A stretch of 54,458 bases of DNA from Gammaproteobacteria bacterium (GCA_009842245.1 VYFT01000049.1:1-54458), one strand, 5' to 3'. Shown: positions 26,729 through 36,499, counted from the first letter of the stretch. A program made the numbers and translations. The notes: generated by a model not told the origin, from the letters alone.

Positions 26729-27322
26729 ATGTCATCAACATTTAACCCCTACGAAGCCCCGAAGACGGACTTCACTGACGACCAATTCGTACCGGAAGAA
26801 GTTGAACTTGCTACTGTTGTTGATCGAATCTTAGCTCGAGTGATCGATTACGTTTTGTTTATGTTGGCTGTTGTTGTGTTAATAGCAATTGGCTTGTTGG
26901 TCGAACTGATCGCTTCTGGTGCGGAAAGCGCCATGGAAGCTCTAAATGAAATCATGGCTTCAGATACTGACCCGTTTTTCAAAGTCAATTTGTTAGATCC
27001 AATTGTTTGGACGGCCATCATCATCACACACGTGATATTCTTAGCACTACACGGATTTCTGTTACATCGTTACGGGCAAACAATTGGGAAAAGACTACTA
27101 AAAATCGCAATGGTCGATGCAGACACACACAAGAAAGTACCGTTACCAAGACTGTTTGTGCTTCGATACTTGGTATGGGATATTCCAACGCTGACCGTCA
27201 GACCGTTCTTTTGGATCATTCGCATCGTTGACCTCTTGTTTGGTTTGCGAAAAAACCGTCGGACGCTTCACGACTTGACGGCGAATACCAAAGTGATCAA
27301 AGTTTACAAACGATTAGATTGA
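26729..27322 (+). CDS. Small RDD-family membrane protein, copy 2
   Basis: This is a 197-residue paralogue of copy 1. It begins FNPYEAPKTDFTDD. The conserved blocks are VDRILARVIDYVLFML, HRYGQTIGKRLLKIAMVDADTHKKVPLPRLFVLRYLVWDIP and LRKNRRTLHDLTANTKVIKV. The region between helices 1 and 2 differs from the other copies, so the periplasmic or interhelix loop is the variable part. Its upstream spacer is a DUF58 relic, and a promoter of its own is not obvious; it may be read through from the MoxR operon. Confidence 0.9.
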   Translation: MSSTFNPYEAPKTDFTDDQFVPEEVELATVVDRILARVIDYVLFMLAVVVLIAIGLLVELIASGAESAMEALNEIMASDTDPFFKVNLLDPIVWTAIIITHVIFLALHGFLLHRYGQTIGKRLLKIAMVDADTHKKVPLPRLFVLRYLVWDIPTLTVRPFFWIIRIVDLLFGLRKNRRTLHDLTANTKVIKVYKRLD

Positions 27323-27369
27323 ACCGACTTTCTTCGAACTGAACAACAAGGAACAAATCAAGTCGTTGT

Positions 27370-27507
27370 GATGAGGTGCCGCATTTCTTTGATCATGCGC
27401 TCGATTGGTCGCGCAGCGAAATGGAGCATGTAGAATTTTGCTAGAGAGCAAACCTAAGGATCCGCCACCGAATATGGTCAACGCCACCTAAAGCCTCACA
27501 CACTCGG
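27370..27507 (+). pseudogene. Internally deleted DUF58 fragment between RDD copies 2 and 3
   Basis: The first 39 bases encode DEVPHFFDHALDW, matching the parent DUF58 at 25102-25140. The sequence then jumps to the parent 3' end: 27409-27507 aligns without gaps to 25556-25654, with 68 of 99 positions identical by hand count. The translated match is LESKPKDPPPNMVNAT-stop against LESKPKDLPINMVNAYW, where the stop TAA replaces the parental Trp codon. This shows a duplicated, decayed copy with about 415 bases lost inside. Confidence 0.85.
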
Positions 27508-27625
27508 TCGACTCTAGTTTCAAGCAAGGTACAACTCAAAATAGAATCACGACGGTACGCAAGACTCGCGTTGAGCGTGAAGGTGATCACACTTCGATAC
27601 ACTAACTCTTCAAAAACCCACAAGA

Positions 27626-28198
27626 ATGTCAACAACGTTTAACCCCTACAAAGCACCAAAGAGTGATTACACCGAAGCGCATTCAGAATTACATCAATAC
27701 GAGCTTGCTACGATTTGGCAACGAATTTTAGCTCGAGTAATTGATGAGTTATTATTACTATTCACATTTGTCGTTTTCTTGGTCTTTATCGGGATTGGCG
27801 CGTTCATCGTTGGAGCTTTTCCACTGTTCGATATTTGGCTTGACGACGAATTCACTCTTTTTACTTTCAATCTTTTCGATCTAGATATTTGGATTGATAT
27901 CATTGTTCTTAACGGTCTATTTCTAATGCTAAACGGGGTGCTGTTGCACCGATATGGTCAAACCATCGGAAAGATGCTCCTAAAAATTAAGATGGTAGAC
28001 GCGGACACTCACGCGTTAGTCCCATTACGTCGTATCTTCGTATTACGCTACTTAATCTGGTCCATTCCTTCGCTATTCATGACTGGGGTCAGCATAGCCA
28101 TCGGCGTTGTCGACCTCTTGTTTGGATTGCGAAAAAACCGTCGGACACTTCACGACTTGACTGCTAATACCATAGTGATCAAAGATTCAAATTATTAG
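27626..28198 (+). CDS. Small RDD-family membrane protein, copy 3
   Basis: This is a 190-residue paralogue. It opens with FNPYKAPKSDYTEA. The blocks WQRILARVIDELLLLF, HRYGQTIGKMLLKIKMVDADTHALVPL and LRKNRRTLHDLTANTIVIKD are clearly related to copies 1 and 2. The linker after helix 1 is rich in Asp and Phe and unlike the others. It ends 73 bp before the convergent ATPase gene. It is the last copy with the shared 3' flank. Confidence 0.9.
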   Translation: MSTTFNPYKAPKSDYTEAHSELHQYELATIWQRILARVIDELLLLFTFVVFLVFIGIGAFIVGAFPLFDIWLDDEFTLFTFNLFDLDIWIDIIVLNGLFLMLNGVLLHRYGQTIGKMLLKIKMVDADTHALVPLRRIFVLRYLIWSIPSLFMTGVSIAIGVVDLLFGLRKNRRTLHDLTANTIVIKDSNY

Positions 28199-28271
28199 AT
28201 TGAACCTACTGTTTTCGAACGTATAAACGAGTAATCGTTCAATTTGTAGCGCTTAGAATCCACACACACGG

Positions 28272-29426
28272 TCAAATTAGACTCCCCTCATTAAGGAGGG
28301 AAATGAACTCTGCATAGGGCATAATTTCAATAGAACCGATTCGTCTTCGGTCGTTTTCGGCACTAACGATTACAGCTGTTTCAGGTTTGAATTCCTCCAC
28401 AAAAGCGTTCATACCCCGCAAGTCTCGTGATCTAACTTGGCTCTTCACTTCAACCGCAATTTGACCATCGCCAAGGACAAAATCTACTTCCAGCCCAGAA
28501 CTGGTTCGCCAAAACGATATGTCAAAATCTTTCTCTAAGTAGCTTCTTGCAGCCCAAATCTCGGTGAGTATCAGGTGTTCAAACGACTTACCGAACTCGG
28601 TAGTGCTACGAGGACCTAGCGGTCGATCACAAATGAAATTCGCTAATCCAACATCAAACAAGTAGAACTTTGGCTTGCTTGATATCGTTTTACGCTTAGA
28701 AGGTCGGTTAAAAGGATGCACGAGATATCCGATAAGTGTGTCTTCAAGGATTTCAACATAGGTACGCACAGTATGATTACTAACACCGCAGTCGCGGGAA
28801 ATGCTACTGTAATTGAGTATTTCTCCGTGAAAAAATCTCATTGCCTTGAAAAAGCGAGAGAAAGACTGTGCATTGCGTACATAGGCTTCGTTGTAAATTT
28901 CTGTTTCTAAATAGGTATTTACATAAGCGTCTAGGCTACGACGATAGTGTTTTCGTCCATAAACAGTCGGGAGCATTCCGCAGTTCAATCCAGTAAGCAA
29001 GTCAAACCCGCCGATTTCAGCGATCGTTAAAGGATACATGTGGAATCGCCAAGCTCTACCTCCGAGTAGATTTACTCCTGGACGTTTCAACTTTCGAGCA
29101 CTCGAACCACATAGAACAAATGAGTAGCGTTTTGTTTCGATTAACCGGTGTACTTCATCCAGTAGGTTTGTGGCGTTTTGCACCTCGTCAATGACGATCG
29201 GTAATGCAACTTTCGTAGAGGGTTGTGATTCGAGCATCTCGCCCAACGCCGATGGTCTGACGCTAAGACGATCTCGTTGATCGAAGTCAAGAAGATCAAT
29301 ATAGATAGACTCTTGAAATTTAGTCCGTAAATAGGTGGTTTTTCCACATTGTCGAGGACCCCATAAAAACGCGGACTGGTTCAAGGGTAGTCCCAAATCC
29401 AGTTTTCGAGAATAAATATCTTGCAA
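28272..29426 (-). CDS. AAA ATPase with C-terminal DUF4143 domain
   Basis: This is a 384-residue ATPase. Walker A is GPRQCGKTT (residues 24-32), Walker B is in LPIVIDEVQN, and sensor-like FVLCGSSARKLKR follows. The C-terminal DUF4143 domain (SGLEVDFVLGDGQIAVEVKSQ) resembles a PD-(D/E)XK nuclease fold with D, E and K residues. Such genes are scattered, mobile and of unknown role. It interrupts the RDD array on the opposite strand, suggesting acquisition. The start is TTG with GGAAG 4 bases before it. A palindromic operator lies just upstream. The frame is intact and full length. Confidence 0.88.
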   Translation of the reverse strand: MQDIYSRKLDLGLPLNQSAFLWGPRQCGKTTYLRTKFQESIYIDLLDFDQRDRLSVRPSALGEMLESQPSTKVALPIVIDEVQNATNLLDEVHRLIETKRYSFVLCGSSARKLKRPGVNLLGGRAWRFHMYPLTIAEIGGFDLLTGLNCGMLPTVYGRKHYRRSLDAYVNTYLETEIYNEAYVRNAQSFSRFFKAMRFFHGEILNYSSISRDCGVSNHTVRTYVEILEDTLIGYLVHPFNRPSKRKTISSKPKFYLFDVGLANFICDRPLGPRSTTEFGKSFEHLILTEIWAARSYLEKDFDISFWRTSSGLEVDFVLGDGQIAVEVKSQVRSRDLRGMNAFVEEFKPETAVIVSAENDRRRIGSIEIMPYAEFISLLNEGSLI

Positions 29427-29446
29427 CTAACTTCCAATATCTATAG

Positions 29447-29472
29447 TTAATTGGAATTATACTTCCAATTAA
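29447..29472. promoter_or_regulatory. Perfect inverted repeat upstream of the AAA/DUF4143 gene (putative operator)
   Basis: TTAATTGGAA (29447-29456) and TTCCAATTAA (29463-29472) are exact inverted copies around a 6-base spacer. A further TTCCAAT lies at 29432-29438, overlapping the ribosome-binding site. This arrangement, 20 bp upstream of the start codon, looks like a regulator-binding site. No regulator gene is adjacent, so autoregulation by the ATPase or control by a distant repressor is inference. Confidence 0.6.
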
Positions 29473-29708
29473 TCTTTATTTAGTTCGTCGAAACGACCGC
29501 TAAGATAACTTGATACCGGGTGCCCCGAGCGAGTCCACAGTGAGCAATCGATCGCGTCTGTATTTTCCTGGTGTGATTTTGAACAAGTTTCACAACTCTG
29601 AGTCCTCGAGGATACCCACCATTCTTAAAATGACTTGGTGGCCGCTCAGCCTGATGCATAAAGCTAGCTGGTTACCGTTCCTCTTCAAATACAGACACTG
29701 CACATTGA

Positions 29709-30287
29709 ATGACTGAACTCAACCCATATGTCGTACCCAAGGCCGAACTAGATCACGACTTCGACACCGACGATATTGAACTTGCCGGACTTGGAGAACG
29801 GTTCTTTGCTCGACTAATAGATTGGGCGTTGCGAAACATCATATTCTTCATTCTCTTTCTGATTTGTTTGCCGATGCTTGGAGGGTGGTTAAGTACGGCT
29901 TGGGGACCCGATCCGGCGGCAACTTTCATGAACGATCCTTACGAGGTCATGTTGATGTTTTTCGTCAACTTTAATAACCCGATCATACTGTATTGCATCT
30001 TATTGACGCATTTAAGTTTTCTCATCCTACAAGGAATACCCTTAGCCTTGTGGGGTCAAACACTAGGTAAAAAATGGATGAACATTGCGATGGTGGACGA
30101 GACGACGCACGAAAGAGTCTCCTTTTTCAAACTACTTTTTTTACGCTACATGGCTTGCGACATACCAGCGCTGATATTCAGCCCTCTAAATTGGCTTGTA
30201 CGTCTGACTGATCTATTATTCGGTTTTCAAAATGACCGTAGAACCTTACATGACAAACTTGCAAGAACGATAGTGATTAAGGTGTAG
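29709..30287 (+). CDS. Small RDD-family membrane protein, copy 4
   Basis: This is a 192-residue member, more diverged than copies 1-3. It begins LNPYVVPKAELDHD. It has ELAGLGERFFARLIDWALR in helix 1, a Trp-rich loop, WGQTLGKKWMNIAMVDETTHERVSFFK, and FQNDRRTLHDKLARTIVIKV at the end. The ATG follows a spacer in which I found no DUF58 remains, so this copy may predate the tandem duplication. Next on the same strand is asnS, 129 bp away. Confidence 0.9.
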   Translation: MTELNPYVVPKAELDHDFDTDDIELAGLGERFFARLIDWALRNIIFFILFLICLPMLGGWLSTAWGPDPAATFMNDPYEVMLMFFVNFNNPIILYCILLTHLSFLILQGIPLALWGQTLGKKWMNIAMVDETTHERVSFFKLLFLRYMACDIPALIFSPLNWLVRLTDLLFGFQNDRRTLHDKLARTIVIKV

Positions 30288-30416
30288 TTTGGACGCTTGG
30301 CGTTAGCCACGAAAGAAGTGCAACACACTCTAAATGCTGTGTACTGTTCCACGAACTTACACAAATCGTTAATCTAACGTTTTGTCGGCAGTTATTCCGC
30401 TAAATTAATAAAAATT

Positions 30417-31811
30417 GTGAATGAAAGTAATGTAGCAAGCCCTCGCAGGGTCTCTGTCAAACAAGCACTTGTCGAGGATTATCGAGAAACCGAGATAGTC
30501 GCACTTCAAGGATGGGTACGCTCCATTCGTTCGTCAAAAGCTGGTTTATCTTTTATAAGCTTAAACGACGGTTCCTGCTTCGATTCCATACAGATCGTGG
30601 TGGAGGACAAAATTTCAAACTACCCCGATGTACTCTCTATTTCTACGGGTACCGCAATTTCAGTCTGTGGTCGACTAGTTACATCTCTCGGTAAGGGTCA
30701 AGACCGAGAACTCGCAGCAACGGAAATCTCCATCGTTGGTGCAGTTCAAGATCCCAACAGCTATCCAATAGCAAAAAAGCGTCATAGCTTCGAATATTTG
30801 CGAACTGTTGCACACCTGAGACCTCGTACAAATACGTTTGGCGCGATCGCTAGACTACGCCAAGCTCTTGCTTCGGCGATCCACACCTATTTTGAGACAC
30901 ATGGCTTTGTATGGGTCAATACTCCCATTATTACAGCGAGTGACTGTGAAGGTGCAGGTGACTTGTTCCGCGTTAGCACTCTCGAACTTACCAACGCTCA
31001 GGTTCACTACCAAGACGACTTCTTTGGAAAGGAAACTTTTTTGTCGGTGTCGGGACAGTTGAACGTGGAAGCATACTGTCTTGCACTATCCAAAGTCTAT
31101 ACCTTCGGTCCTACGTTTCGTGCGGAGAACTCCAATACCAGCCGTCATTTAGCTGAATTTTGGATGGTTGAGCCAGAAATTGCGTTTGCCGACTTGAATG
31201 ACAACGTAGATTTAGCTGAAGACTTTTTGAAATCTGTACTTGCTCAAGTTATGGAACAAGTTCCTGACGACATCGGATTCTTCAAAGAAAGAATTAACCG
31301 CGACGTTCCAACCCGTTTCGAGAGTATCGTGGAAAAACCGTTCGTCAGAATGAATTACCAAGAAGCCGTCGAAATACTCAAACGATCGAAGCAAGAGTTT
31401 GAATTTCCAGTCGAATGGGGCCGAGATCTTCAGTCTGAACACGAAAAGTACTTGACCGAACACACGGACTCAGTGGTTGTCGTAACCGACTACCCTGCGG
31501 ACATTAAAGCGTTCTATATGCGTCTCAATGAAGACGGTCAAACTGTCGCAGCTATGGATGTACTAGCGCCCGGAATTGGAGAAATCATCGGTGGAAGCCA
31601 GCGTGAAGAGAGATTAGCCGTGCTCGATTCTCGACTTAGCGATGAGATCAGAGAAGAACTTTGGTGGTATCGAGAATTACGCAAATACGGTACCGTCCCG
31701 CACGCTGGATTTGGACTGGGCTTTGAACGGCTGTTACTCTACTTGTCGGGAATGGAAAACATTCGCGACGTGATTCCGTTCCCACGCGTACCCAATAGCG
31801 CAACGTTTTAG
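30417..31811 (+). CDS. asnS: Asparaginyl-tRNA synthetase
   Basis: This is a class IIb synthetase of 464 residues that charges tRNA-Asn. It has an N-terminal OB anticodon-binding domain ([26 protein letters not shown]). Catalytic motif 2 is in [21 protein letters not shown] and motif 3 in [25 protein letters not shown]. The start is GTG. Its presence suggests direct Asn-tRNA charging rather than reliance on the transamidation route. The gene is separate from its neighbours by 129 bp upstream and 25 bp downstream. Confidence 0.96.
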   Translation: MNESNVASPRRVSVKQALVEDYRETEIVALQGWVRSIRSSKAGLSFISLNDGSCFDSIQIVVEDKISNYPDVLSISTGTAISVCGRLVTSLGKGQDRELAATEISIVGAVQDPNSYPIAKKRHSFEYLRTVAHLRPRTNTFGAIARLRQALASAIHTYFETHGFVWVNTPIITASDCEGAGDLFRVSTLELTNAQVHYQDDFFGKETFLSVSGQLNVEAYCLALSKVYTFGPTFRAENSNTSRHLAEFWMVEPEIAFADLNDNVDLAEDFLKSVLAQVMEQVPDDIGFFKERINRDVPTRFESIVEKPFVRMNYQEAVEILKRSKQEFEFPVEWGRDLQSEHEKYLTEHTDSVVVVTDYPADIKAFYMRLNEDGQTVAAMDVLAPGIGEIIGGSQREERLAVLDSRLSDEIREELWWYRELRKYGTVPHAGFGLGFERLLLYLSGMENIRDVIPFPRVPNSATF

Positions 31812-31836
31812 TGGTCGGATGATGATCCACTAACGT

Positions 31837-33606
31837 ATGTTTCGCGACCTACTTCGCCTCTGGAAATACGTACGAAAATATAAAGGACGCCTAACCAGCG
31901 GTATCGTACTCTTTCTCTTTGCACGATGTTGTGAAGTGTCTATACCGATGTTTCTTGGCGTCGGTATAGATCGTCTCGCGACGGGTCAAGGAGACCTTTT
32001 ATATCCCATTTGCGGTATTTTTGCCGCGGCTGTCCTTCGGTTCTTCATTGTTACGTCTGCCCGAATCGCGGTTCGACGAGCGAGTTTCCTAGTGCAACGT
32101 GACCTGCGTAATGTCTTTTACCAGCACTTGCAACGCATGGGGCCACATTTCTTTGCCAAATTTGCCGTGGGTGACCTCATGACAAGAGCTATCGCCGACA
32201 TTCAGTTAGTACGTCGACTCATTGGAAACGGTACAACTATGGTCGTAATTTTTGTCTACGCGACTTTGTTCGGCTTTGGGTGTATGTTCTACTTGTCACC
32301 ACAATTGCTCTTGGTCGTCCTTCCGCCATTACCCGTAGTCTTGATCTACGCTTGGCGTACATCCTCTAGACTCGGCATCGCGTCTCGACGCGTACAAGAA
32401 AAACTTGCTGACCTCGGTTCACACGTCCAGGAAAACCTCACCGGTATTCGAACCATACAAGCAATGGCGCAAGAAGAGAACGAACAACGACGATTTGCGA
32501 AGCATAGTCAGGCCTATTCCGACAAATTTTTTGACCACGCTCGAATTCATTCACTAATGCAGGCAATCATGCCTTCTTTAGCGGCCGTGTCGATCGTTGG
32601 GATTCTTGGCTACGGTGGACACTTAGTTCTCACCGAGCAACTAACAGTCGGAGCTTTCGCGGTCTACTTTTTCTATGTCAACATGATCGTACAACCGTTT
32701 CGTGTCGCGGGCATGATCATTAGTTTGATCCAACGAGGGGCAGTAGCGAGTCAGCGTTTACACCAAGTTTTGGACTACGCGCCTGAAATCAAAGATAGTC
32801 CAATCGACGAAGTCCCCGAAATAATTCGCGGCGAAATAAAAATTCAAGATCTTACCTACGCCTATCCTCATTCTGCTCAACCTTCGTTGTTAGACATTAA
32901 CCTAACAATTGCTAGAGGTGAGTCAATCGCGATTATGGGACGAATTGGGTGTGGGAAGACTACTTTACTCAAGCAACTTGTACGGCTTCTTGATACTCCA
33001 GCAGGTGCTGTCTACTTTGACGGCTACGACGTGCGCGACTATCCCTTACAACAATTACGGACTCAGGTTGCCTTTGTCCCACAGGACACTTTCCTCTTTG
33101 CCGAGCCGATGCGTTCAAACATCACGTACGACCAACCGCGTCGAAGCATTGATCAAGTCTGGCAAGCTGCGGATGCAGCGAGCCTGTCGGAGACAGTGGA
33201 AGCGATGGAACGAAAAATGGAAACGATTGTTGGAGAACGGGGGGTAACTCTGTCCGGTGGTCAAAAACAACGTACTACAGTCGCGCGCGGGGTGATCCGT
33301 CACGCGCCGGTTCTGGTATTAGACGACTGTTTTGCTTCGGTCGATACTGAGACCGAGGATTACATTCTCCAATCTCTGAGAAAATTACGTGTAGATCAAA
33401 CAACGATTCTTGTATCCCATCGTGTATCTACGGCTAAACATGCAGACCGAATTTTGATTATGGATCAGGGTCGAATAGTCGAAGTCGGTACGCATGAAGA
33501 ACTGATCCGATTGAACGGAAGGTACGCCGATCTTGAGCGAATGCAGAGGGAAGGTGCCGATTTTGACTATCTCTCTTATCAACGTAGTGTGGGCACGTTC
33601 AAGTGA
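31837..33606 (+). CDS. Heterodimeric ABC exporter half, MdlA-like (degenerate catalytic site)
   Basis: This 589-residue half-transporter has six membrane helices followed by an ATPase domain. Walker A is GRIGCGKTT and the signature is LSGGQKQR. Walker B ends VLVLDDCFASVD, so the catalytic Glu of the usual DE pair is Asp. E. coli MdlA and related subunits of heterodimeric exporters carry the same change. Its stop codon overlaps the next gene, so the two are made together and very likely pair. The substrate is unknown; drug or peptide export is plausible. Confidence 0.9.
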   Translation: MFRDLLRLWKYVRKYKGRLTSGIVLFLFARCCEVSIPMFLGVGIDRLATGQGDLLYPICGIFAAAVLRFFIVTSARIAVRRASFLVQRDLRNVFYQHLQRMGPHFFAKFAVGDLMTRAIADIQLVRRLIGNGTTMVVIFVYATLFGFGCMFYLSPQLLLVVLPPLPVVLIYAWRTSSRLGIASRRVQEKLADLGSHVQENLTGIRTIQAMAQEENEQRRFAKHSQAYSDKFFDHARIHSLMQAIMPSLAAVSIVGILGYGGHLVLTEQLTVGAFAVYFFYVNMIVQPFRVAGMIISLIQRGAVASQRLHQVLDYAPEIKDSPIDEVPEIIRGEIKIQDLTYAYPHSAQPSLLDINLTIARGESIAIMGRIGCGKTTLLKQLVRLLDTPAGAVYFDGYDVRDYPLQQLRTQVAFVPQDTFLFAEPMRSNITYDQPRRSIDQVWQAADAASLSETVEAMERKMETIVGERGVTLSGGQKQRTTVARGVIRHAPVLVLDDCFASVDTETEDYILQSLRKLRVDQTTILVSHRVSTAKHADRILIMDQGRIVEVGTHEELIRLNGRYADLERMQREGADFDYLSYQRSVGTFK

Positions 33607-35483
33607 GTATTCAAACGAAATCTAATCGCGACTACAGTGCGTTTGAAGCCGACCTCTCAGGAGCGATTCTAAATACACGCCTATTGATTCGCTTGCTCAA
33701 GTGGATGAGACCTTACTGGTTCACGCTTACAGTTAGCTTCGTGCTTGTATGCGTTTCTTCGTTTTTTGCAATCGTATTACTACTGATTTCTTCAATATTG
33801 GTCATTGATCACATTCTGCAACGAGAGGTCAATGTGATTGTCCCAGACTTTGGCTTAATCAATCTTACAGAAGGACTAGCACACTCCACGGGATTTTCAC
33901 AGCTCTTCGTTGCGTGCGTTTTGTACGCTGTCGCACAATTAGTCTGGGCCGTGGCTGTCCACTACCACCGAGTAACTCTTACGCATGCCGTCGTTAATGG
34001 ACTACGAGACTTGCGACGAGATTTGTTCCAACACTTGGAGACGCGACCAGCGTCGTTTTACGACAACGTTGCAGTTGGCCGTGTGATGACCCGAGTTACA
34101 AACGACATCGAAGCGCTATACGAACTTTTACGTGGCTTGGGGTCGTTGATTGGTGAATTTCTGCCTTTCTGCTTTGCTCTAGTCGTGATGCTTCGAATAA
34201 ACCTAGAAATGTCCTTAGTCCTCCTTGTCTATCTGCCATTGCTCGCAGTCATTACGGTGATCTTCAGAAGATACACACGACGACTATTTCGGTTGGTGCG
34301 ACAATCGGTTTCGGCTCTCAATCAAAATTTACAGGAAAACCTTAATGGACTTCAGGTCGTTCAAATATCGGGACGGGAAGATTTCAACTATCGGCGCTAT
34401 CAACGAATCAACGCCAACAATCTCGGATTTGAGACACGTTCAATGCGACATGAAACGATTTATACATCGTTCAATGAAAACATCGCTTCAATGGCAATTG
34501 GTGTGATTTTGTGGTTTGCAGGTGGAAAAGTACTGCAAGAAGTAATCACGCTCGGTGGGTTAATCCTTTTCACCAGGTTCATCGATATGCTATTCCATCC
34601 GATTGTCGTACTGGGCGAACAAATAAACATTTTGTTTCGGGCGATGGCTAGTGGCGAAAGAATCTTTCAAGCTTTGGATTGGGATGAGTCGTTGCACGAA
34701 CCGGAGAATCCTGTTACGCTACCTGAACGTCTAAAAGGACAAATAGAGTTTAGGAATCTTGAGTTTGCGTATCGAGAGGAACCTGTACTCAAGGGTGTGT
34801 CGCTGACGATTCAACCCGGTGAAAATCTCGCGATCGTCGGTACCACAGGATCAGGGAAAAGTACCTTAATACGATTGTTGAATCGTTTCTATGATGTTCC
34901 AGATGGTTGTATCTTTCTTGATGGGATTGACATCAACGATATTCGGTCTAAAGATCTGCGTCAACGCATTGGAGTGGTCTTACAGGACTTCCACATTTTT
35001 TCTGGCTCGATACATGACAACATCACGCTCGGAGATTCTTCGTTGACTCGAGCAACTGTAATCGCCGCATCACAGTATGTGAACGCGGATCAGTTCATTG
35101 AAGCATTACCGGACGGATACGACACACAACTATCTGAACGTGGTCAAAATCTCTCACAGGGGCAACGGCAGTTACTAGCGTTTGCACGTGTGCTCGCGGC
35201 TAATCCAGAAATTCTTGTTCTGGACGAAGCTACGGCTAATATTGACACCGAATCCGAATTACTAATTCAAGATGCAATGGAGGTTTTGACGACGACCAGA
35301 ACATCAATTATCATCGCACACCGGTTGCAGACAATTCAGAACTCTGATCGCGTTCTAGTGCTTGACCACGGTCGCATCGCAGAATTGGGTACTCACGATG
35401 AACTTCTTCAGGCCAAAGGAATCTATCATACTCTGCACAATTTCCAGTTTCGACAAGATTCGATAGATAGTGATTCACGTTAG
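33603..35483 (+). CDS. Heterodimeric ABC exporter half, MdlB-like (catalytic)
   Basis: This is a 626-residue partner of the preceding gene. Six membrane helices precede an ATPase domain with Walker A GTTGSGKST, signature LSQGQRQ, the canonical LVLDEATANID, and a switch His in IIAHRLQTIQ. The GTG start overlaps the previous stop (GTGA). The canonical catalytic Glu here complements the Asp of the other half, as expected for an asymmetric exporter. The protein has an extended N-terminus of about 30 residues. Confidence 0.9.
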   Translation: MSIQTKSNRDYSAFEADLSGAILNTRLLIRLLKWMRPYWFTLTVSFVLVCVSSFFAIVLLLISSILVIDHILQREVNVIVPDFGLINLTEGLAHSTGFSQLFVACVLYAVAQLVWAVAVHYHRVTLTHAVVNGLRDLRRDLFQHLETRPASFYDNVAVGRVMTRVTNDIEALYELLRGLGSLIGEFLPFCFALVVMLRINLEMSLVLLVYLPLLAVITVIFRRYTRRLFRLVRQSVSALNQNLQENLNGLQVVQISGREDFNYRRYQRINANNLGFETRSMRHETIYTSFNENIASMAIGVILWFAGGKVLQEVITLGGLILFTRFIDMLFHPIVVLGEQINILFRAMASGERIFQALDWDESLHEPENPVTLPERLKGQIEFRNLEFAYREEPVLKGVSLTIQPGENLAIVGTTGSGKSTLIRLLNRFYDVPDGCIFLDGIDINDIRSKDLRQRIGVVLQDFHIFSGSIHDNITLGDSSLTRATVIAASQYVNADQFIEALPDGYDTQLSERGQNLSQGQRQLLAFARVLAANPEILVLDEATANIDTESELLIQDAMEVLTTTRTSIIIAHRLQTIQNSDRVLVLDHGRIAELGTHDELLQAKGIYHTLHNFQFRQDSIDSDSR

Positions 35484-35509
35484 TCTGTCTGTAGACTCCC
35501 AATCATAAT

Positions 35510-36499
35510 ATGCCAAGTACTTCCTCGACAAAAGCAAAGAGTGGCGAGAGATACACAACGCAACATGGATTCTCTGCAGTTCGCGATGGGCTGAGAACCA
35601 AACGTGCCGCAAGACTGTTGCCTAGCACTGATATTTCACCAAACGATCGCAAACCACCGTGGATTCGCGCGCGACTGCCAGCTGGAAGGAAGTATGAAGC
35701 AGTCAACTCCGCAGTCCACGATCACAATCTGCACACAGTTTGCGAAGAGTCCCACTGTCCTAACTTAGGAGAGTGCTGGAGCGCAGGAACCGCAACGCTG
35801 ATGCTGTTAGGTTCGGTATGTACGCGTGCTTGTAAGTTTTGTGCTGTAGATACGGGTAATCCAAAAGGGTGGGTCGATCCAGAGGAACCAGCAAAGAGCG
35901 CGAAAGCAGTTCAGCTCATGCGACTCAAATACGTGGTCCTCACTTCGGTGGATCGCGATGATCTCAATGACGGTGGTGCCTCTCATTACGCAGCCTGCGT
36001 TCACGCGATTCACGATTCGAACCCTACAACCGTGATTGAAGCGTTGACACCAGATTTTGGTGGAGATCTCCAAGCTGTAGAGACGGTTACGTCTTCACCG
36101 ATTGGCGTATTCGCACAAAATATAGAAACAGTCAAAAGGTTGACTTATCCCGTTCGAGACCCCCGAGCTGGTTACGAACAAACTCTTCGAGTTCTGGAAC
36201 ACGCCAAGACTAACAGTTCAGTTCAAACGAAGTCGAGCCTGATGTTGGGACTAGGCGAGACTGATGCGGAGATCGAGCAAACCATGCAAGATTTGCTCAA
36301 TCATGGCGTAGACTTCTTGACACTTGGTCAATATCTACGACCTACCAGAAATCATCTGCCAGTAGAACGGTGGGTCCATCCCGACGAGTTTGATTCGTAC
36401 CAAAAATTGGGTTGCGAGCTCGGATTTAAAGATGTCGCAGCAGGTCCGTTAGTTCGCTCCAGTTATCGTGCAGATCGGCTAATCAGCCATATCGATTGA
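35510..36499 (+). CDS. lipA: Lipoyl synthase
   Basis: LipA is a radical-SAM enzyme that inserts two sulfurs into protein-bound octanoyl groups. The auxiliary cluster motif is [12 protein letters not shown] and the radical-SAM CxxxCxxC is [13 protein letters not shown]. The conserved SSYRADR C-terminus is present. At 329 residues it is normal. No lipB gene is adjacent. It is read from ATG, 26 bp after the exporter stop, and may be cotranscribed. Confidence 0.96.
   Translation: MPSTSSTKAKSGERYTTQHGFSAVRDGLRTKRAARLLPSTDISPNDRKPPWIRARLPAGRKYEAVNSAVHDHNLHTVCEESHCPNLGECWSAGTATLMLLGSVCTRACKFCAVDTGNPKGWVDPEEPAKSAKAVQLMRLKYVVLTSVDRDDLNDGGASHYAACVHAIHDSNPTTVIEALTPDFGGDLQAVETVTSSPIGVFAQNIETVKRLTYPVRDPRAGYEQTLRVLEHAKTNSSVQTKSSLMLGLGETDAEIEQTMQDLLNHGVDFLTLGQYLRPTRNHLPVERWVHPDEFDSYQKLGCELGFKDVAAGPLVRSSYRADRLISHID

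Larger units (their letters stand above)
25102..28222 (+). repeat. Degenerate tandem array of a DUF58(3' half)-RDD unit
   Basis: Three successive copies of a unit can be followed. Copy 1 is the intact DUF58 3' half plus the first small RDD gene. Copy 2 is a decayed DUF58 piece (26435-26616) plus the second RDD gene. Copy 3 is an internally deleted DUF58 piece (27370-27507) plus the third RDD gene. The sequence just after each RDD stop is also shared, with GAACCTACT-like starts and TTTCGAAC/TTCTTCGAAC following. The RDD copies stayed open while the DUF58 copies decayed. Confidence 0.8.

Noticed and set aside
29477-29708. Search for a DUF58 relic before the fourth small RDD gene
   Set aside because: No segment aligned with DUF58 by eye, unlike the two spacers between copies 1-3.
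30345-30356. TGTTCCACGAAC resembling half a parS site
   Set aside because: Only the left half matches; the right half lacks the inverted GTGGAACA.
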